64,000 nucleotides of DNA from contig JAEVYU010000081.1 of assembly GCA_023392595.1 (NCBI GenBank), forward strand, positions 1 through 64,000. Direction: 5' to 3'. The translations under genes were made by a program, and so were the position numbers. Within the stretch, counting starts at the first letter, position 1; the number at the start of each line of letters is the position of its first letter. The notes under the pieces were generated by a model. That model did no database searches, was not told the DNA's origin, and saw nothing but the letters and a program-made list of their open reading frames with translations. This DNA comes from Bacillota bacterium (GTDB taxonomy: Bacteria > Bacillota > UBA4882 > UBA8346). Shown one piece after another: positions 7,050 to 15,986 of this stretch.

Positions 7050-8891
7050 ATGATGATGAATAATGCTCATTTCATAAATTTTTGGAAACGAATCTACCAA
7101 TGTTACTTAGATATCAAAATCGTTTGGAAATTAGTATTCGGATTTGGATTGGTTCTTTTAGCGGCCCTTTTTATTGTCTGGGTTAACCAAGCCCATATCA
7201 ATATCATGAACCGCAATTTTAGCTCGATTATCGATGATGAACTAATGCCCCTCGCTTACCTGGCCGATATCCGTTCTTATGTCGGCGAGTTGGAGGTAAC
7301 CACGAAGGATGCTTTTTTAAATCACGATCAGGCCGCTCTGGGTTATATAAGAAATCAGTACCTGCCAAACACGGTTCAACCAACGGTTGAATATGCGTTC
7401 AAGCAACTTCTCGACAATCCGTCTCAGGCCAACCGAAGCAAAAAATCAAGCCGTTGGCTTTTTGGGATTTCTAAATATACCAATCAATCGGATCAGCGGA
7501 TGGCTGATGATACATATCAGGTTCTCAAAGATCTTCATGATTATTGGTTGGATTATCTTGATAGTTTTAAAAGTTTACTGGCTGATCCGGCCCTCGCCAA
7601 TGACACGGAGTTTATGAAACAGGAAAAGAGATTGCGGTATTATTTAGTCGGCGGGATTGACCGCCTTGTGGAAACCCAGTACCGGCAGCGGGCGCTTGTT
7701 GCCAAAACGGAAGCGGAAGAAGGGTTAAAAAATCAGCAAATCTTTACCGGCATATTATTAGCAGTCGCATTTGCAATGGCAGTCATCCTATGCGCCTTAA
7801 CCGCCTGGCTTATCGTCACTCCCCTTGCCAGAATGGCCGGCGCAGCCCGTAAAATAGCCAAGGGTGATTTGAATGTTACCCTGGAAAATAACCGACGGGA
7901 TGAAATCGGTGATGTTGCCGAGTGCTTTAATATCATGATTCATGAACTGGTTTTGCTGGTTGAAAAAATAAAGGTCGCGGCGGATAACGTCCACGTGAAC
8001 AGTCAGAAACTTCTGGACGGGACAAACAATGCCAACGCCGCTACAGAGCAGTTGGTGGAAACCTTATCCCAAGTAGCGGACGGGGCGACCACCCAACAAC
8101 AAAGAGTGAGATCCATTCATGAATCCATTCAAACGGTAGCCAACTTTTCCCAGGTGGTTCATGAAGTCGCCAACCGGGTGGAACAATTATCCTCCGACTC
8201 GGTGCAAAAAGCGATTCAAGGCGAGGAAGTCGCTAACCAAGCTGCGGCTAAGATCAGGAGCGCTCAACAATTCATGGCGGTATCCAATGAAATGATGGGC
8301 AATCTTCAAAATTTATCGAATGAAGTCGGCGGAATCGTTTCGGCGGTCAAAGAAATCGGCGAGCAGATTAACTTATTATCCTTGAATGCAGCCATTGAGG
8401 CGGCAAGGGCTGGAGAATTCGGGAGAGGGTTTAGTGTGGTCGCCAAATCCATCGGTCAACTGGCTGATAAAACCAAACAAGCGACCGATCAGGTGCAAAG
8501 CCTGGTTGACCGGATTCAAGAGGCGTTTGTTACATTATCGTCCATGATTGAAACGGAAAACGTTGCCATGTTCGAAGGCGAGCAAGCCGTAACCGACTTG
8601 CACCTGCTGTTTGAATCCATTATTACCAGCGCCAAGCGGGTTAATCAGGAATTAGGAGAAGTCAGCAAATCCACGATGAAGCTCAGTGAAGAACAGGGAG
8701 AGTTGTTAAAAGCGGCCGGACAAATTACCGACATCGCTTCACAGCATAAAACAGGAACCGAACAAGTATCCAATGCCGCGGAAGAACACTATAGCTTCAC
8801 CCAAGAAATTATCAGCGCCAGCCAGATGTTGGCCCATTGGGGAGATACCCTACTCCTGGCGGTAAACAAGTTCAAGATCCAATCGAAATAA
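7050..8891 (+). CDS. Methyl-accepting chemotaxis protein
   Basis: A transmembrane chemoreceptor of about 613 residues. After a short basic N-terminus comes TM1 (VWKLVFGFGLVLLAALFIV), then an extracytoplasmic four-helix-bundle sensor of about 190 residues and TM2 (ILLAVAFAMAVILCALTAWL). A HAMP domain follows (RKIAKGDLNV, DEIGDVAECFN), and the cytoplasmic signalling hairpin reads NLLSLNAAIEAARAGEFGRG. It ends soon after the adaptation helix with no CheR-binding pentapeptide. The ATG triplet at 7050-7058 after AAGGA/GGAGG is preferred to upstream TTG codons. It lies between the porin and pst genes, so a link to phosphate sensing is possible but unproven. The ligand is unknown. Confidence 0.92.
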   Translation: MMMNNAHFINFWKRIYQCYLDIKIVWKLVFGFGLVLLAALFIVWVNQAHINIMNRNFSSIIDDELMPLAYLADIRSYVGELEVTTKDAFLNHDQAALGYIRNQYLPNTVQPTVEYAFKQLLDNPSQANRSKKSSRWLFGISKYTNQSDQRMADDTYQVLKDLHDYWLDYLDSFKSLLADPALANDTEFMKQEKRLRYYLVGGIDRLVETQYRQRALVAKTEAEEGLKNQQIFTGILLAVAFAMAVILCALTAWLIVTPLARMAGAARKIAKGDLNVTLENNRRDEIGDVAECFNIMIHELVLLVEKIKVAADNVHVNSQKLLDGTNNANAATEQLVETLSQVADGATTQQQRVRSIHESIQTVANFSQVVHEVANRVEQLSSDSVQKAIQGEEVANQAAAKIRSAQQFMAVSNEMMGNLQNLSNEVGGIVSAVKEIGEQINLLSLNAAIEAARAGEFGRGFSVVAKSIGQLADKTKQATDQVQSLVDRIQEAFVTLSSMIETENVAMFEGEQAVTDLHLLFESIITSAKRVNQELGEVSKSTMKLSEEQGELLKAAGQITDIASQHKTGTEQVSNAAEEHYSFTQEIISASQMLAHWGDTLLLAVNKFKIQSK

Positions 8892-8963
8892 GAGATTTAA
8901 TAAGTTTACATGGTATAAAGATAAATCAGTTTGGTTCCAACTCAAGCCGCCTATTTATTCTCG

Positions 8964-9107
8964 CGCAGAGGCGCGGAGGCGCAGAGAAATGACAAAACGC
9001 TTTGAGACTATGTTTTCTGGCCTAGACATATCCTAATAACCAAAAAACATCTTGCAAAGCACATCTCGTACTCTGCGCCTGCAGTGCCAAAAGGTGCTGG
9101 CACCTTT
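8964..9107. repeat. Inverted CGCAGAG repeat and hairpin, gene-free
   Basis: CGCAGAGGCGCGGAGGCGCAGAG-like sequence at 8964-8986 is answered by CTCTGCGCC at 9071-9079, giving a 9-bp inverted repeat with an 84-nt spacer. A second hairpin AAAGGTG/CACCTTT follows at 9090-9107 and could terminate the chemoreceptor transcript. Such Gly/Cys-codon-free GCGCAGAG blocks look like dispersed genomic repeats. No coding frame is credible from 8892 to 9809. Confidence 0.4.
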
Positions 9108-9691
9108 GTTGTTGTCAGAAATCGCTGTTAGAAGTTAACGCCTATTTGACCTACCCCTTGCTCACGGTTCAGTGGAAGAGTAACCGCGAACTGAAGACTA
9201 CGACCTCCAAAAGCATTTTGACTACGGAGCCAGCACGCTTTCGAAGGCGTTGGGTTACTCTCCCACTTCAGGGCTATTCATTACCCACATCGTTGGAAAA
9301 TAAATACATTCTATTAATGAATATCGCGAAACTGAATATGTTTGTAGCCGATTTCGTCCACCGCGGGGTAAACCCCACGGCTAAGTAGCAAAAAGCGTTT
9401 TAAAGCCCGGATTTACCGGGCTCCGTGATGCTTCGAAGCAATATGAGTGGCAAAGATTAGCCGATCCCCGGAGGGGATTTAGAAAGTTTTTAATTGCCTA
9501 GCCGTGTGGGCGTGTTCGATGAACACGAATTAACCCGCGGCGGAGATTGACTTGAATTTCCTGGAAACGTTATAGGTAATGAATAGCACTTCAGGGGGAG
9601 AGCGAGAGTGAGGTCTCGACCAACTGTCAGCCTGGGCATAACCCCAATTTTTCCGTTTCTTTTAGATTTTGGTCAAATTATTTATTTCAAC
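9108..9691. mobile_element. 5'-truncated MITE copy, interrupted by another MITE
   Basis: This stretch matches the complete element at 30711-31026 in two pieces. 9110-9263 shares TTGTCAG, AATCGCTGTTAGAA, TATTTGACCTA, CAGTGGAAGAGTAACCGCG and GGTTACTCTCCCACT. 9590-9691 shares GGGGGAGAG, the GACC...CAGCC segment and the right terminal repeat ATTTATTTCAAC (9680-9691). The left terminal repeat is missing, so the copy is truncated there. The middle is split by the 313-bp insertion at 9274-9586. The right end lies only 30 bp from the pstC Pho box. Confidence 0.65.
9274..9586. mobile_element. 313-bp MITE nested in the older MITE
   Basis: Terminal inverted repeats CTATTCATTACC (9274-9285) and GGTAATGAATAG (9575-9586) extend weakly inward through CGTT. 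They are flanked by a perfect 10-bp direct repeat CACTTCAGGG (9264-9273 and 9587-9596), the expected target-site duplication. Removing it rejoins CTCTCCC with GGGGGAGAG, restoring the hairpin seen in the other copy at 30.7-31.0 kb. It holds no transposase frame. Confidence 0.7.
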
Positions 9692-9720
9692 TCATATAGG
9701 TAATTTGTTCACTAAGTTTC

Positions 9721-9758
9721 TTAATATACTCTTAATATGAAAGTCAAGAAGGTTTAAT
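9721..9758 (+). promoter_or_regulatory. Predicted Pho box upstream of pstC
   Basis: TTAAT at 9721, 9732 and 9754 (slot 9743 degenerate, GTCAA): an 11-nt period towards pstC. A TATAAC at about 9780-9785 lies some 22 nt beyond the last repeat and could serve as the -10. Confidence 0.6.
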
Positions 9759-9809
9759 TTGTTTTCCGTATGATTAACCTATAACTGTTCGTTTCATGGA
9801 GGAATTGCA

Positions 9810-10679
9810 ATGGAAAGGCATGTTTGGGTCAAGAAGAAAGAACAACTCATTGCGGGATTATTGTTGCTAACTGCCTGTATTGCTGTAGCGGGTGTATTGT
9901 TGATTATTTTATTTGTTTTTCGGGAGGGATGGCCGGTATTAGCTAAATATGGGCCATTTAATCTGGCCCTCGGTAAAGAATGGAATCCCACGAGCCGTGA
10001 ATATGGTTTATTGCCGTTAATTATCGGCTCTTTTTATGTAACCTTAACTTCGTTGATTTTGGGAGTGCCCCTTGGGGTCGGATGTGCGGTATTTATGGCT
10101 GAAATCGCACCGGCTTGGGTCAATAAATTGGTTCGTCCGGCAATTAATCTGCTGGCCGGGATACCCTCGGTGGTTTACGGCTTTTTCGGACTGGTGGTTT
10201 TAGTGCCGGCGCTTCGGGAAATTGTTGGCGGAATCGGTTTTAGCTTGTTTGCAGGCGGAGTGATTTTAGCGGTGATGATCTTGCCAACGATTATCAGTAT
10301 TTCCGAGGATTCTCTCCAGGCGGTGCCCAGAGAATATAAGGAAGCCTCCCTGGCGCTTGGAGCAACCCACTGGCAGACGATATATAAAGTTTTATTACCT
10401 GCAGCCAAATCAGGAATTACGGCTGCTATTATTTTGGGAATGGGCCGCGCTTTCGGTGAAACGATGGCGGTCATTATGATTACCGGCAATACACCGATCG
10501 TGCCTCATTCGATGTTTGATCCGGGGCCCACACTGACCGGAACCATCGGGCAAGAATGGTCTTATGCTTCCGGCGAACATGCCCAGGCATTATTCGCGGT
10601 CGGTATTTTCTTATTTGTCTTTATTATCATTATTAATTCATTGGCGTTATTGTTTTCACAAAAGAGGGTGACTTCCTAA
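9810..10679 (+). CDS. pstC: Phosphate ABC transporter permease PstC
   Basis: A 289-residue inner-membrane subunit with about six transmembrane helices. The PstC landmarks are FREGWPVL after TM1, GPFNLALGKEWNPTSREYGLLP, and a binding-protein-dependent transport signature EASLALGATHWQTIYKVLLPAAKSG at roughly 180-205. The latter contains the EAA loop that contacts PstB. Start ATG 9810 has GGAGGAA at good spacing. It is the first gene of the pstCAB run; its stop overlaps the pstA start by one base (TAATG). Downstream of a Pho-box-like repeat, it should be induced by phosphate limitation. Confidence 0.95.
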   Translation: MERHVWVKKKEQLIAGLLLLTACIAVAGVLLIILFVFREGWPVLAKYGPFNLALGKEWNPTSREYGLLPLIIGSFYVTLTSLILGVPLGVGCAVFMAEIAPAWVNKLVRPAINLLAGIPSVVYGFFGLVVLVPALREIVGGIGFSLFAGGVILAVMILPTIISISEDSLQAVPREYKEASLALGATHWQTIYKVLLPAAKSGITAAIILGMGRAFGETMAVIMITGNTPIVPHSMFDPGPTLTGTIGQEWSYASGEHAQALFAVGIFLFVFIIIINSLALLFSQKRVTS

Positions 10680-11518
10680 TGAGAGTTTGGCCTAAAATGA
10701 CACAGCGTCTCGCCTTTGGGATCTTATGGTCCACTGCCTTTATTACCATCGGCTGTCTGGTGCTGATCGTTTTTTACATTTTGAAAGAGGGATTGCCTTC
10801 GATCGATTGGGAGTTCTTAACGGCCTACCCGGAGAACATGGGCCGGGAGGGCGGAATTTTTCCGACTATCGTGGGTTCGTTATATTTAACATTGGTATCG
10901 ATACTGATTGCAACGCCGATTGGGGTCGGCGCGGCGGTTTACTTGACCGAATATACCCGGGAAGGATGGATCGTCCGGGTGATCCGCTTTGGAACGGAAA
11001 CTCTCGCCGGAGTGCCGTCGATTATTTTCGGATTGTTTGGTTTTGCTTTTTTGGTCACTTTTTTACATTTTGGATTTTCGATTCTTTCCGGTTCCATTAC
11101 TTTGGCGCTGATGTTATTGCCGACCATTATCCGGACTTCGGAAGAGGCCATCAAAGCCGTACCGGATTCTTACCGCGAAGGTAGTCTGGCGCTGGGGGCC
11201 ACCAAGTGGACCACCATCAGAAAAGTGGTAATACCGGCCGCCCTACCCGGGATTGTCACAGGTTTGGTTTTGGGAGTCGGCCGGGCCATCGGTGAAACGG
11301 CGGCGGTATGGCTAACAGTCGGTGGAGCCCTTCGACTGCCGATATCGATCATGGATTCGGCCAGACCGATGACCCTGCATTTATATACTTTGGCTGCCGA
11401 AGGCCTTTCCTTACCCAGAGCCTATGCTACAGCCAGCGTTTTAATCATGATGATTTGGATCATCAATACGGTCGCAAATTTCTTAATGTCCCGGTTTTCA
11501 CTGCGGTTAAGGGCGTAA
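10679..11518 (+). CDS. pstA: Phosphate ABC transporter permease PstA
   Basis: A 279-residue partner of PstC with six predicted transmembrane helices. It carries the PstA-specific segment ENMGREGGIFPTIVGSLYLT near residue 55 and the EAA loop REGSLALGATKWTTIRKVV (about 173-191). Start ATG 10679 overlaps the pstC stop by one base, indicating translational coupling. Together with PstC it forms the phosphate channel in the cytoplasmic membrane. The length is normal for the family and nothing appears missing. Confidence 0.95.
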   Translation: MRVWPKMTQRLAFGILWSTAFITIGCLVLIVFYILKEGLPSIDWEFLTAYPENMGREGGIFPTIVGSLYLTLVSILIATPIGVGAAVYLTEYTREGWIVRVIRFGTETLAGVPSIIFGLFGFAFLVTFLHFGFSILSGSITLALMLLPTIIRTSEEAIKAVPDSYREGSLALGATKWTTIRKVVIPAALPGIVTGLVLGVGRAIGETAAVWLTVGGALRLPISIMDSARPMTLHLYTLAAEGLSLPRAYATASVLIMMIWIINTVANFLMSRFSLRLRA

Positions 11519-11644
11519 ACAAGGTTTTTAAGCGCTAGAGTAGCATTTAGATCCGGAATTATTGACTTTTATTTGATGATATTCATGTAAAATCAAGAAA
11601 TGGATGCAATAGAAAATCGAAAAGTTCGAAGGTGGGAGAAACCA

Positions 11645-12400
11645 ATGGATATAACCATTAAGGCGGACAAATTTAATTTATATTATGGCGATTTCCAAGC
11701 ATTACAAGGAATTGATATGGATATTTATGCCCGGACGGTTACCGCTTTTATCGGTCCGTCCGGCTGCGGCAAAAGCACTTTTTTACGCTCCCTGAACCGC
11801 ATGAATGACTTGATTGACGGAGTAAGGCTGGAAGGCCGGATTACCTTGGACGGAGTCGACATTTACGAACCGAAGACGGATGTAGTGAGGCTCAGAAAAC
11901 GGGTGGGGATGGTATTTCAAAAGCCCAACCCTTTCCCGATGTCGATTTACGATAATATTGCCTATGGGCCCAGAATCCACGGCCTTAAAGATAAAAATAA
12001 GCTCCATGAGATTGTGGAAAAGAGCTTAGTAGGAGCGGCTCTTTGGAATGAAGTCAAAGATCGTCTGAACTCCCCGGCGCTCAGATTATCTGGTGGACAA
12101 CAACAAAGGCTTTGTATCGCCCGTTTGCTTGCGGTTGAACCTGAAGTACTCCTGATGGATGAGCCGGCATCGGCCCTCGATCCGATTTCCACCGGGAAAA
12201 TCGAGGACTTAATCGCCGAATTGAAGAAAGATTACACGATTATCATTGTCACGCATAATATGCAACAGGCAGCCCGGATCTCGGATAGCTTAGGTTTCTT
12301 TTTATTAGGGCGGCTGGTTGAATACGGGGCCACGGAATCCGTCATGACCAATCCGAGGCAGAAAGAGACCGAGGATTATTTGACCGGGAGATTCGGTTGA
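11645..12400 (+). CDS. pstB: Phosphate ABC transporter ATPase PstB
   Basis: A 251-residue ATPase powering the Pst channel. Walker A is GPSGCGKST, the Q loop is VFQKPNPFPMS (a PstB signature), the ABC signature is LSGGQQQRLCIARLL, Walker B with D loop is LLMDEPASALDP, and the switch His lies in VTHNM. Start ATG 11645 has GGTGGGAG at good spacing; an in-frame ATG at 11600 would add 15 residues without a good ribosome-binding site. It follows pstA by 126 bp. A small hairpin ACCGGC/GCCGGT (12409-12425) follows the gene without a T-run. Confidence 0.95.
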   Translation: MDITIKADKFNLYYGDFQALQGIDMDIYARTVTAFIGPSGCGKSTFLRSLNRMNDLIDGVRLEGRITLDGVDIYEPKTDVVRLRKRVGMVFQKPNPFPMSIYDNIAYGPRIHGLKDKNKLHEIVEKSLVGAALWNEVKDRLNSPALRLSGGQQQRLCIARLLAVEPEVLLMDEPASALDPISTGKIEDLIAELKKDYTIIIVTHNMQQAARISDSLGFFLLGRLVEYGATESVMTNPRQKETEDYLTGRFG

Positions 12401-12480
12401 TGGTCTTAAACCGGCTTTTAGCCGGTGTGGCTGCGAGTTATGAAAAAGATATTGTTTGAATAAATAGCAGGTATGAATTA

Positions 12481-12509
12481 TTGACAGTTGATGGCTGATG
12501 GATGATAAT
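12481..12509 (+). promoter_or_regulatory. Sigma-A-type promoter for phoU-phoP-phoR
   Basis: TTGACA (12481-12486), a 17-nt spacer and GATAAT (12504-12509): a near-consensus housekeeping promoter 90 bp upstream of phoU. It would give the regulators constitutive expression independent of the Pho-driven pst transcript. Confidence 0.65.
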
Positions 12510-12598
12510 ATGGCTATAGTTAACAGAAATCATCTCAAGGTAAAAGTGAATCGGGCAATGGATTGGCTGTCGATTGATAATCAAAACGGGGTGATGAG

Positions 12599-13255
12599 AT
12601 GACACGCGAAGGACTGGATAAATCTCTAAGTGACTTGCAACAGGAACTATTACAAATGGGAAGTATGGTGGAAGACAGCATTCATTTGGCAGTGGAGTCA
12701 CTGGCAAAACAAGATTTGGCACTGGCTCAAAAAATTATCGATGGCGATGACGCCATTGATGATTTATCATTAAAGATAGAGGAAGATTGTATTCGTTTGA
12801 TTGCTTTGCAACAACCGATAGCCCGGGATTTACGGGTTATTACTTCCGTTTTGAAAACAGTGACCGACTTGGAGCGGATAGCGGATCATGGCACCAATAT
12901 TGCAGAAATTGTGCAACGGATTGGAACTGGGCCTTTAATCAAGCCTTTGGAAAAAATGCCTCAAATGGCTGACTTTGTGGAAAGTATGGTTCGTGATAGT
13001 TTGAAAGCCTTTGTCGATCGGGATGTGGATTTCGCCAAAAAAACTTGTTTGCGGGATGACGAGGTTGATAAGGTTTATGAAGAGTTGTTAAACGAGTTAA
13101 CCGGCTTCATTTTGGCAGGGGAAGAAACGGGTCCGGTTGAGCAGGCTATGAATTTGTTGTTTGCAGCCCGCTATTTGGAAAGGGTGGGCGACCACGCCAC
13201 CAATATCGGCGAACGGGTTATTTATTTGGTAACCGGTAAAACAGAACGTTATTAA
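12599..13255 (+). CDS. phoU: Phosphate signalling protein PhoU
   Basis: A 218-residue all-helical cytoplasmic protein with two PhoU repeats. Each has the metal-contacting E/DxxxD pattern: DLERIADHGTNIAE in the first (about residues 92-105) and YLERVGDHATNIGERVIYL in the second (about 190-208). PhoU links the transport state of PstSCAB to the kinase PhoR and keeps the Pho regulon off when phosphate is ample. Start ATG 12599 follows GGGGTGA. It has its own promoter and a terminator after its stop, yet the response regulator starts 70 bp further on. Confidence 0.95.
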   Translation: MTREGLDKSLSDLQQELLQMGSMVEDSIHLAVESLAKQDLALAQKIIDGDDAIDDLSLKIEEDCIRLIALQQPIARDLRVITSVLKTVTDLERIADHGTNIAEIVQRIGTGPLIKPLEKMPQMADFVESMVRDSLKAFVDRDVDFAKKTCLRDDEVDKVYEELLNELTGFILAGEETGPVEQAMNLLFAARYLERVGDHATNIGERVIYLVTGKTERY

Positions 13256-13265
13256 CAGTGCAACC

Positions 13266-13297
13266 AAGGGATTCCTGCCTAGCAAGAGTCCCTTTTT
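13266..13297 (+). terminator. Weak intrinsic terminator after phoU
   Basis: Stem AAGGGA/TCCCTT with a 17-nt loop and a T6 run. It is modest in strength, so partial read-through into phoP-phoR is likely. Confidence 0.5.
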
Positions 13298-13328
13298 TAG
13301 TTAAACTTGGGTAAATGAGGTGAAAGCT

Positions 13329-14021
13329 TTGGCCAAGCAGATTCTGATTATTGATGATGAGCAAATGATTGTGGAGTCGGTTAGTTATAATTTGAAACAG
13401 GAAGGATATGAAGTGCTCACCGCCACGGATGGAGAAACCGGTTTGGAATTGGCGCAGACCAAAGAAGTTGACTTGATTTTACTGGATCTCATGCTTCCGG
13501 GAATGAACGGCATGGAAATTTGTAAAATCATCCGTCAACAGTCCAGTGTCCCCATTATTATGCTAACAGCCAAAGAGGGGGAGATTGATCGCGTTTTGGG
13601 ATTGGAGCTCGGGGCCGACGACTATGTGACCAAACCCTTCAGCATGCGTGAATTGCTGGCTCGTATCAAGACCGTATTGAAACGGACGGTGGCCTCAGGC
13701 GCCGGAATGCTGGATACCCCCAAAGTCATTCGGATCGGGGAATTACAAATCGACTTGCTGGGCCATGACGTAACCGTTAAAGGCCAATCGGTTAATTTGT
13801 CCAGTAAGGAATATGAATTACTCAGAATTTTGGCGAGCCACCCGGGACAGGTTTTATCCAGGGAGCAACTGCTGAACTTAGTATGGGGCAATGATTTTTA
13901 CGGCGATAGTCGTACCGTCGATGTTCATATCCGGTGGTTGCGTGAAAAAATTGAGGTAGATCCGGGAGACCCCGAATATATTTTAACGGTCCGAGGAGTC
14001 GGATACAAATTTAAGAAGTAA
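13329..14021 (+). CDS. phoP: OmpR-family response regulator PhoP/PhoB
   Basis: A two-domain transcription factor of about 230 residues. The receiver (1-118) has the acidic pocket IIDDE, the phospho-Asp in LLDLMLPGMNG, the conserved Thr in MLTAK and Lys in DYVTKPF. The winged-helix domain (about 130-230) includes SSKEYELLRILASHPGQVLS and the recognition helix VDVHIRWLREKIE. TTG 13329 is spaced correctly from GAGGTGA; a GTG at 13320 would add three residues. Located between phoU and phoR, it is the likely factor binding the 11-nt repeats found before pstS, pstC, the porin, the lipid operon and pit. Confidence 0.92.
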   Translation: MAKQILIIDDEQMIVESVSYNLKQEGYEVLTATDGETGLELAQTKEVDLILLDLMLPGMNGMEICKIIRQQSSVPIIMLTAKEGEIDRVLGLELGADDYVTKPFSMRELLARIKTVLKRTVASGAGMLDTPKVIRIGELQIDLLGHDVTVKGQSVNLSSKEYELLRILASHPGQVLSREQLLNLVWGNDFYGDSRTVDVHIRWLREKIEVDPGDPEYILTVRGVGYKFKK

Positions 14022-14042
14022 AGTTTAAAGCGGGGGGTTGCC

Positions 14043-15815
14043 ATGAAGTTTCGAACAAGGCTCTTTCTTTATTATATTATTGGGATCGGCCTGATGACCA
14101 TCCTATGGGCGGCATATTTTATTTATTTTGAAGAGAACAGAGTCCGGGCATCATGGCGGGAACATGAACTGATCCAGGCTAAGCTGGTGGCGGCCAATTT
14201 TACGGAAGAAGCTCAACTGAAAAATCCGCAAAAGGTTGCTGGTACAGTGGAGCGTATTGCCAAAGAAGCGGATGGCCGGATTACTGTGGTTGATATCGTA
14301 GGGAAAGTCCTGGGAGATTCTTCGGAAGATTATACCAGACTCCCTAACCACAGTGATCGCCCTGAGATTCGAGCTGCCCTTTCCGGGCAAATCGGAACAG
14401 CGGCCCGGTACAGTGATACTTTAAAAGAGAGATTGATTTATGTTGCATACCCTCTGAAGATGGAAGGCAAAATCGTAGGGGTTGTCCGTATTGCCAAGAC
14501 GCAAAGGGCTTTAAATCTTTTGCTGCTTCGAATAAGGATTATTATTATTAGCGGTATCATTATTACGGCGCTGCTAGCCCTTGTTTTCGGGGCCCTGATT
14601 ATGCACCGCCTAAGTGAACCCGTCCTGGATTTAAAAAGCCTTGCGCTGCGGATTTCCAAAGGGGATTTGTCCGCCCGGGTGAGGTATTTTGGAGATGATG
14701 AAGTTGCCGAGCTCGGAGTGGCTTTTAATAAGATGACGGAAAAGCTGGCAGATTCCTTCAGTGTCATTAAAGATGAAAAAAGGAAACTGGAAGCTATCCT
14801 GGAAAATTTAGTCGATGGAATTTTAGTCATTGACAGGGACTTAAAGATTATTCTGGTGAACCGGGCCGCTCAAGATATACTGGGACTAAGTTCATCCAAT
14901 ATCCAAGGGCGTCCGGTCTTAGAAGTCATATTAAATCACCATTTAATGGACTTGATCCGGGAAGTCAATTTTTCAAAGCAGGCCTTTGAGAGCGAACTTT
15001 TCCTTTATTACCCCAAAAACAAGCAAATTCAAGTTTTCCTGGCTCCGTTGAAAGATGATGACGGGAATATGGCCGGCTCGATTGTGGTTCTTAATGATTT
15101 AACAAAATTAAGGCAGCTTGAGAGGGTCAGGCAGGATTTTGTCGCCAATGTTTCCCATGAACTGAGGACCCCAATCACTTCGGTGAAGGCGATGGCTGAA
15201 ACATTACTGGGGGGGGCGTGGCAAGACCAAGCCATGTTGAAGAGGTATTTAGAGGCCATTGATCAGGAGAGCGATCGCCTCAGTAATCTCATTAATGACC
15301 TGCTCGATTTGGCCAAACTGGATTCCAATATTGAAGCATCCAAGGAACCCTTTGATTTGATTAAGCTCATCAACGAGGTCCAGGACCGGTTCGTTAATAC
15401 CAATACCGAGAATGGACGATTGAATTTGGACCTTCCCGGTTCCGATTTGCCGAAAGTAGAGGCCAACCGGGACCGGATTAAACAGGTTTTAATCAATTTG
15501 CTGGACAACGCATTCAAATATACACCTGCCGGAGGCGAAATCCGGTTGTCGGTATGGTTTGATCGTGAAAGCGGGCGGATTAAGGTGGCTGTGGCCGATC
15601 AGGGAATTGGCATTCCCAAAGAAGACTTAGGCCGCATATTTGAACGGTTTTACCGGGTTGATAAAGCCCGTTCCCGTGAAAAGGGCGGCACCGGATTAGG
15701 TTTATCCATTGTTAAGCATATTGTGGAGTCTTACGGCGGAAAAGTTGAGGTTGAAAGTTCTCTGTATGAAGGGTCGGTATTTACGTTCAGTTTACCGGTT
15801 CACCGGTTATCATAG
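14043..15815 (+). CDS. phoR: Phosphate sensor histidine kinase PhoR
   Basis: A 590-residue membrane kinase. TM1 is near 7-30, followed by an extracytoplasmic PAS-like domain of about 125 residues and TM2 (IIIISGIIITALLALVFGALI). Then come HAMP (SLALRISKGDLSARV), a cytoplasmic PAS (ILENLVDGILVIDRDLKII), the HisKA box NVSHELRTPITS with the phosphorylated His, and the ATPase with N box LLDNAFKYTP, G1 VADQGIGIP and G2 GGTGLGLSIV. Start ATG 14043 follows a GGGGGG-rich ribosome-binding site 21 bp after phoP. It phosphorylates PhoP under phosphate limitation. Confidence 0.93.
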   Translation: MKFRTRLFLYYIIGIGLMTILWAAYFIYFEENRVRASWREHELIQAKLVAANFTEEAQLKNPQKVAGTVERIAKEADGRITVVDIVGKVLGDSSEDYTRLPNHSDRPEIRAALSGQIGTAARYSDTLKERLIYVAYPLKMEGKIVGVVRIAKTQRALNLLLLRIRIIIISGIIITALLALVFGALIMHRLSEPVLDLKSLALRISKGDLSARVRYFGDDEVAELGVAFNKMTEKLADSFSVIKDEKRKLEAILENLVDGILVIDRDLKIILVNRAAQDILGLSSSNIQGRPVLEVILNHHLMDLIREVNFSKQAFESELFLYYPKNKQIQVFLAPLKDDDGNMAGSIVVLNDLTKLRQLERVRQDFVANVSHELRTPITSVKAMAETLLGGAWQDQAMLKRYLEAIDQESDRLSNLINDLLDLAKLDSNIEASKEPFDLIKLINEVQDRFVNTNTENGRLNLDLPGSDLPKVEANRDRIKQVLINLLDNAFKYTPAGGEIRLSVWFDRESGRIKVAVADQGIGIPKEDLGRIFERFYRVDKARSREKGGTGLGLSIVKHIVESYGGKVEVESSLYEGSVFTFSLPVHRLS

Positions 15816-15923
15816 CCTCAAAATGAGACGCAAACCTTAAAGCTTTAGCCAGATTGACCGTTTGTTTAAATCGGTTTGTAACAATTTCTAAGTGGTTGAG
15901 TATAGGACCTTGCCTGTGGTTTC

Positions 15924-15955
15924 AAACCATCAGCATTTTGCTGATGGTTTCGTTT
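15924..15955. terminator. Terminator between phoR and pit
   Basis: Perfect 11-bp stem AAACCATCAGC/GCTGATGGTTT with loop ATTTT, followed by CGTTTT. It serves the convergent phoR (plus) and pit (minus) transcripts. Confidence 0.75.
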
Positions 15956-15986
15956 TCAATAAGGGGAGATTCCATAAAGATACGGA

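Noticed and set aside
9146..9388. 80-residue reading frame
   Set aside because: It spans the junction of two MITEs, has no ribosome-binding site and no conserved composition.
10726..11184. 152-residue frame overlapping pstA
   Set aside because: Out-of-frame shadow of a clearly conserved pstA.
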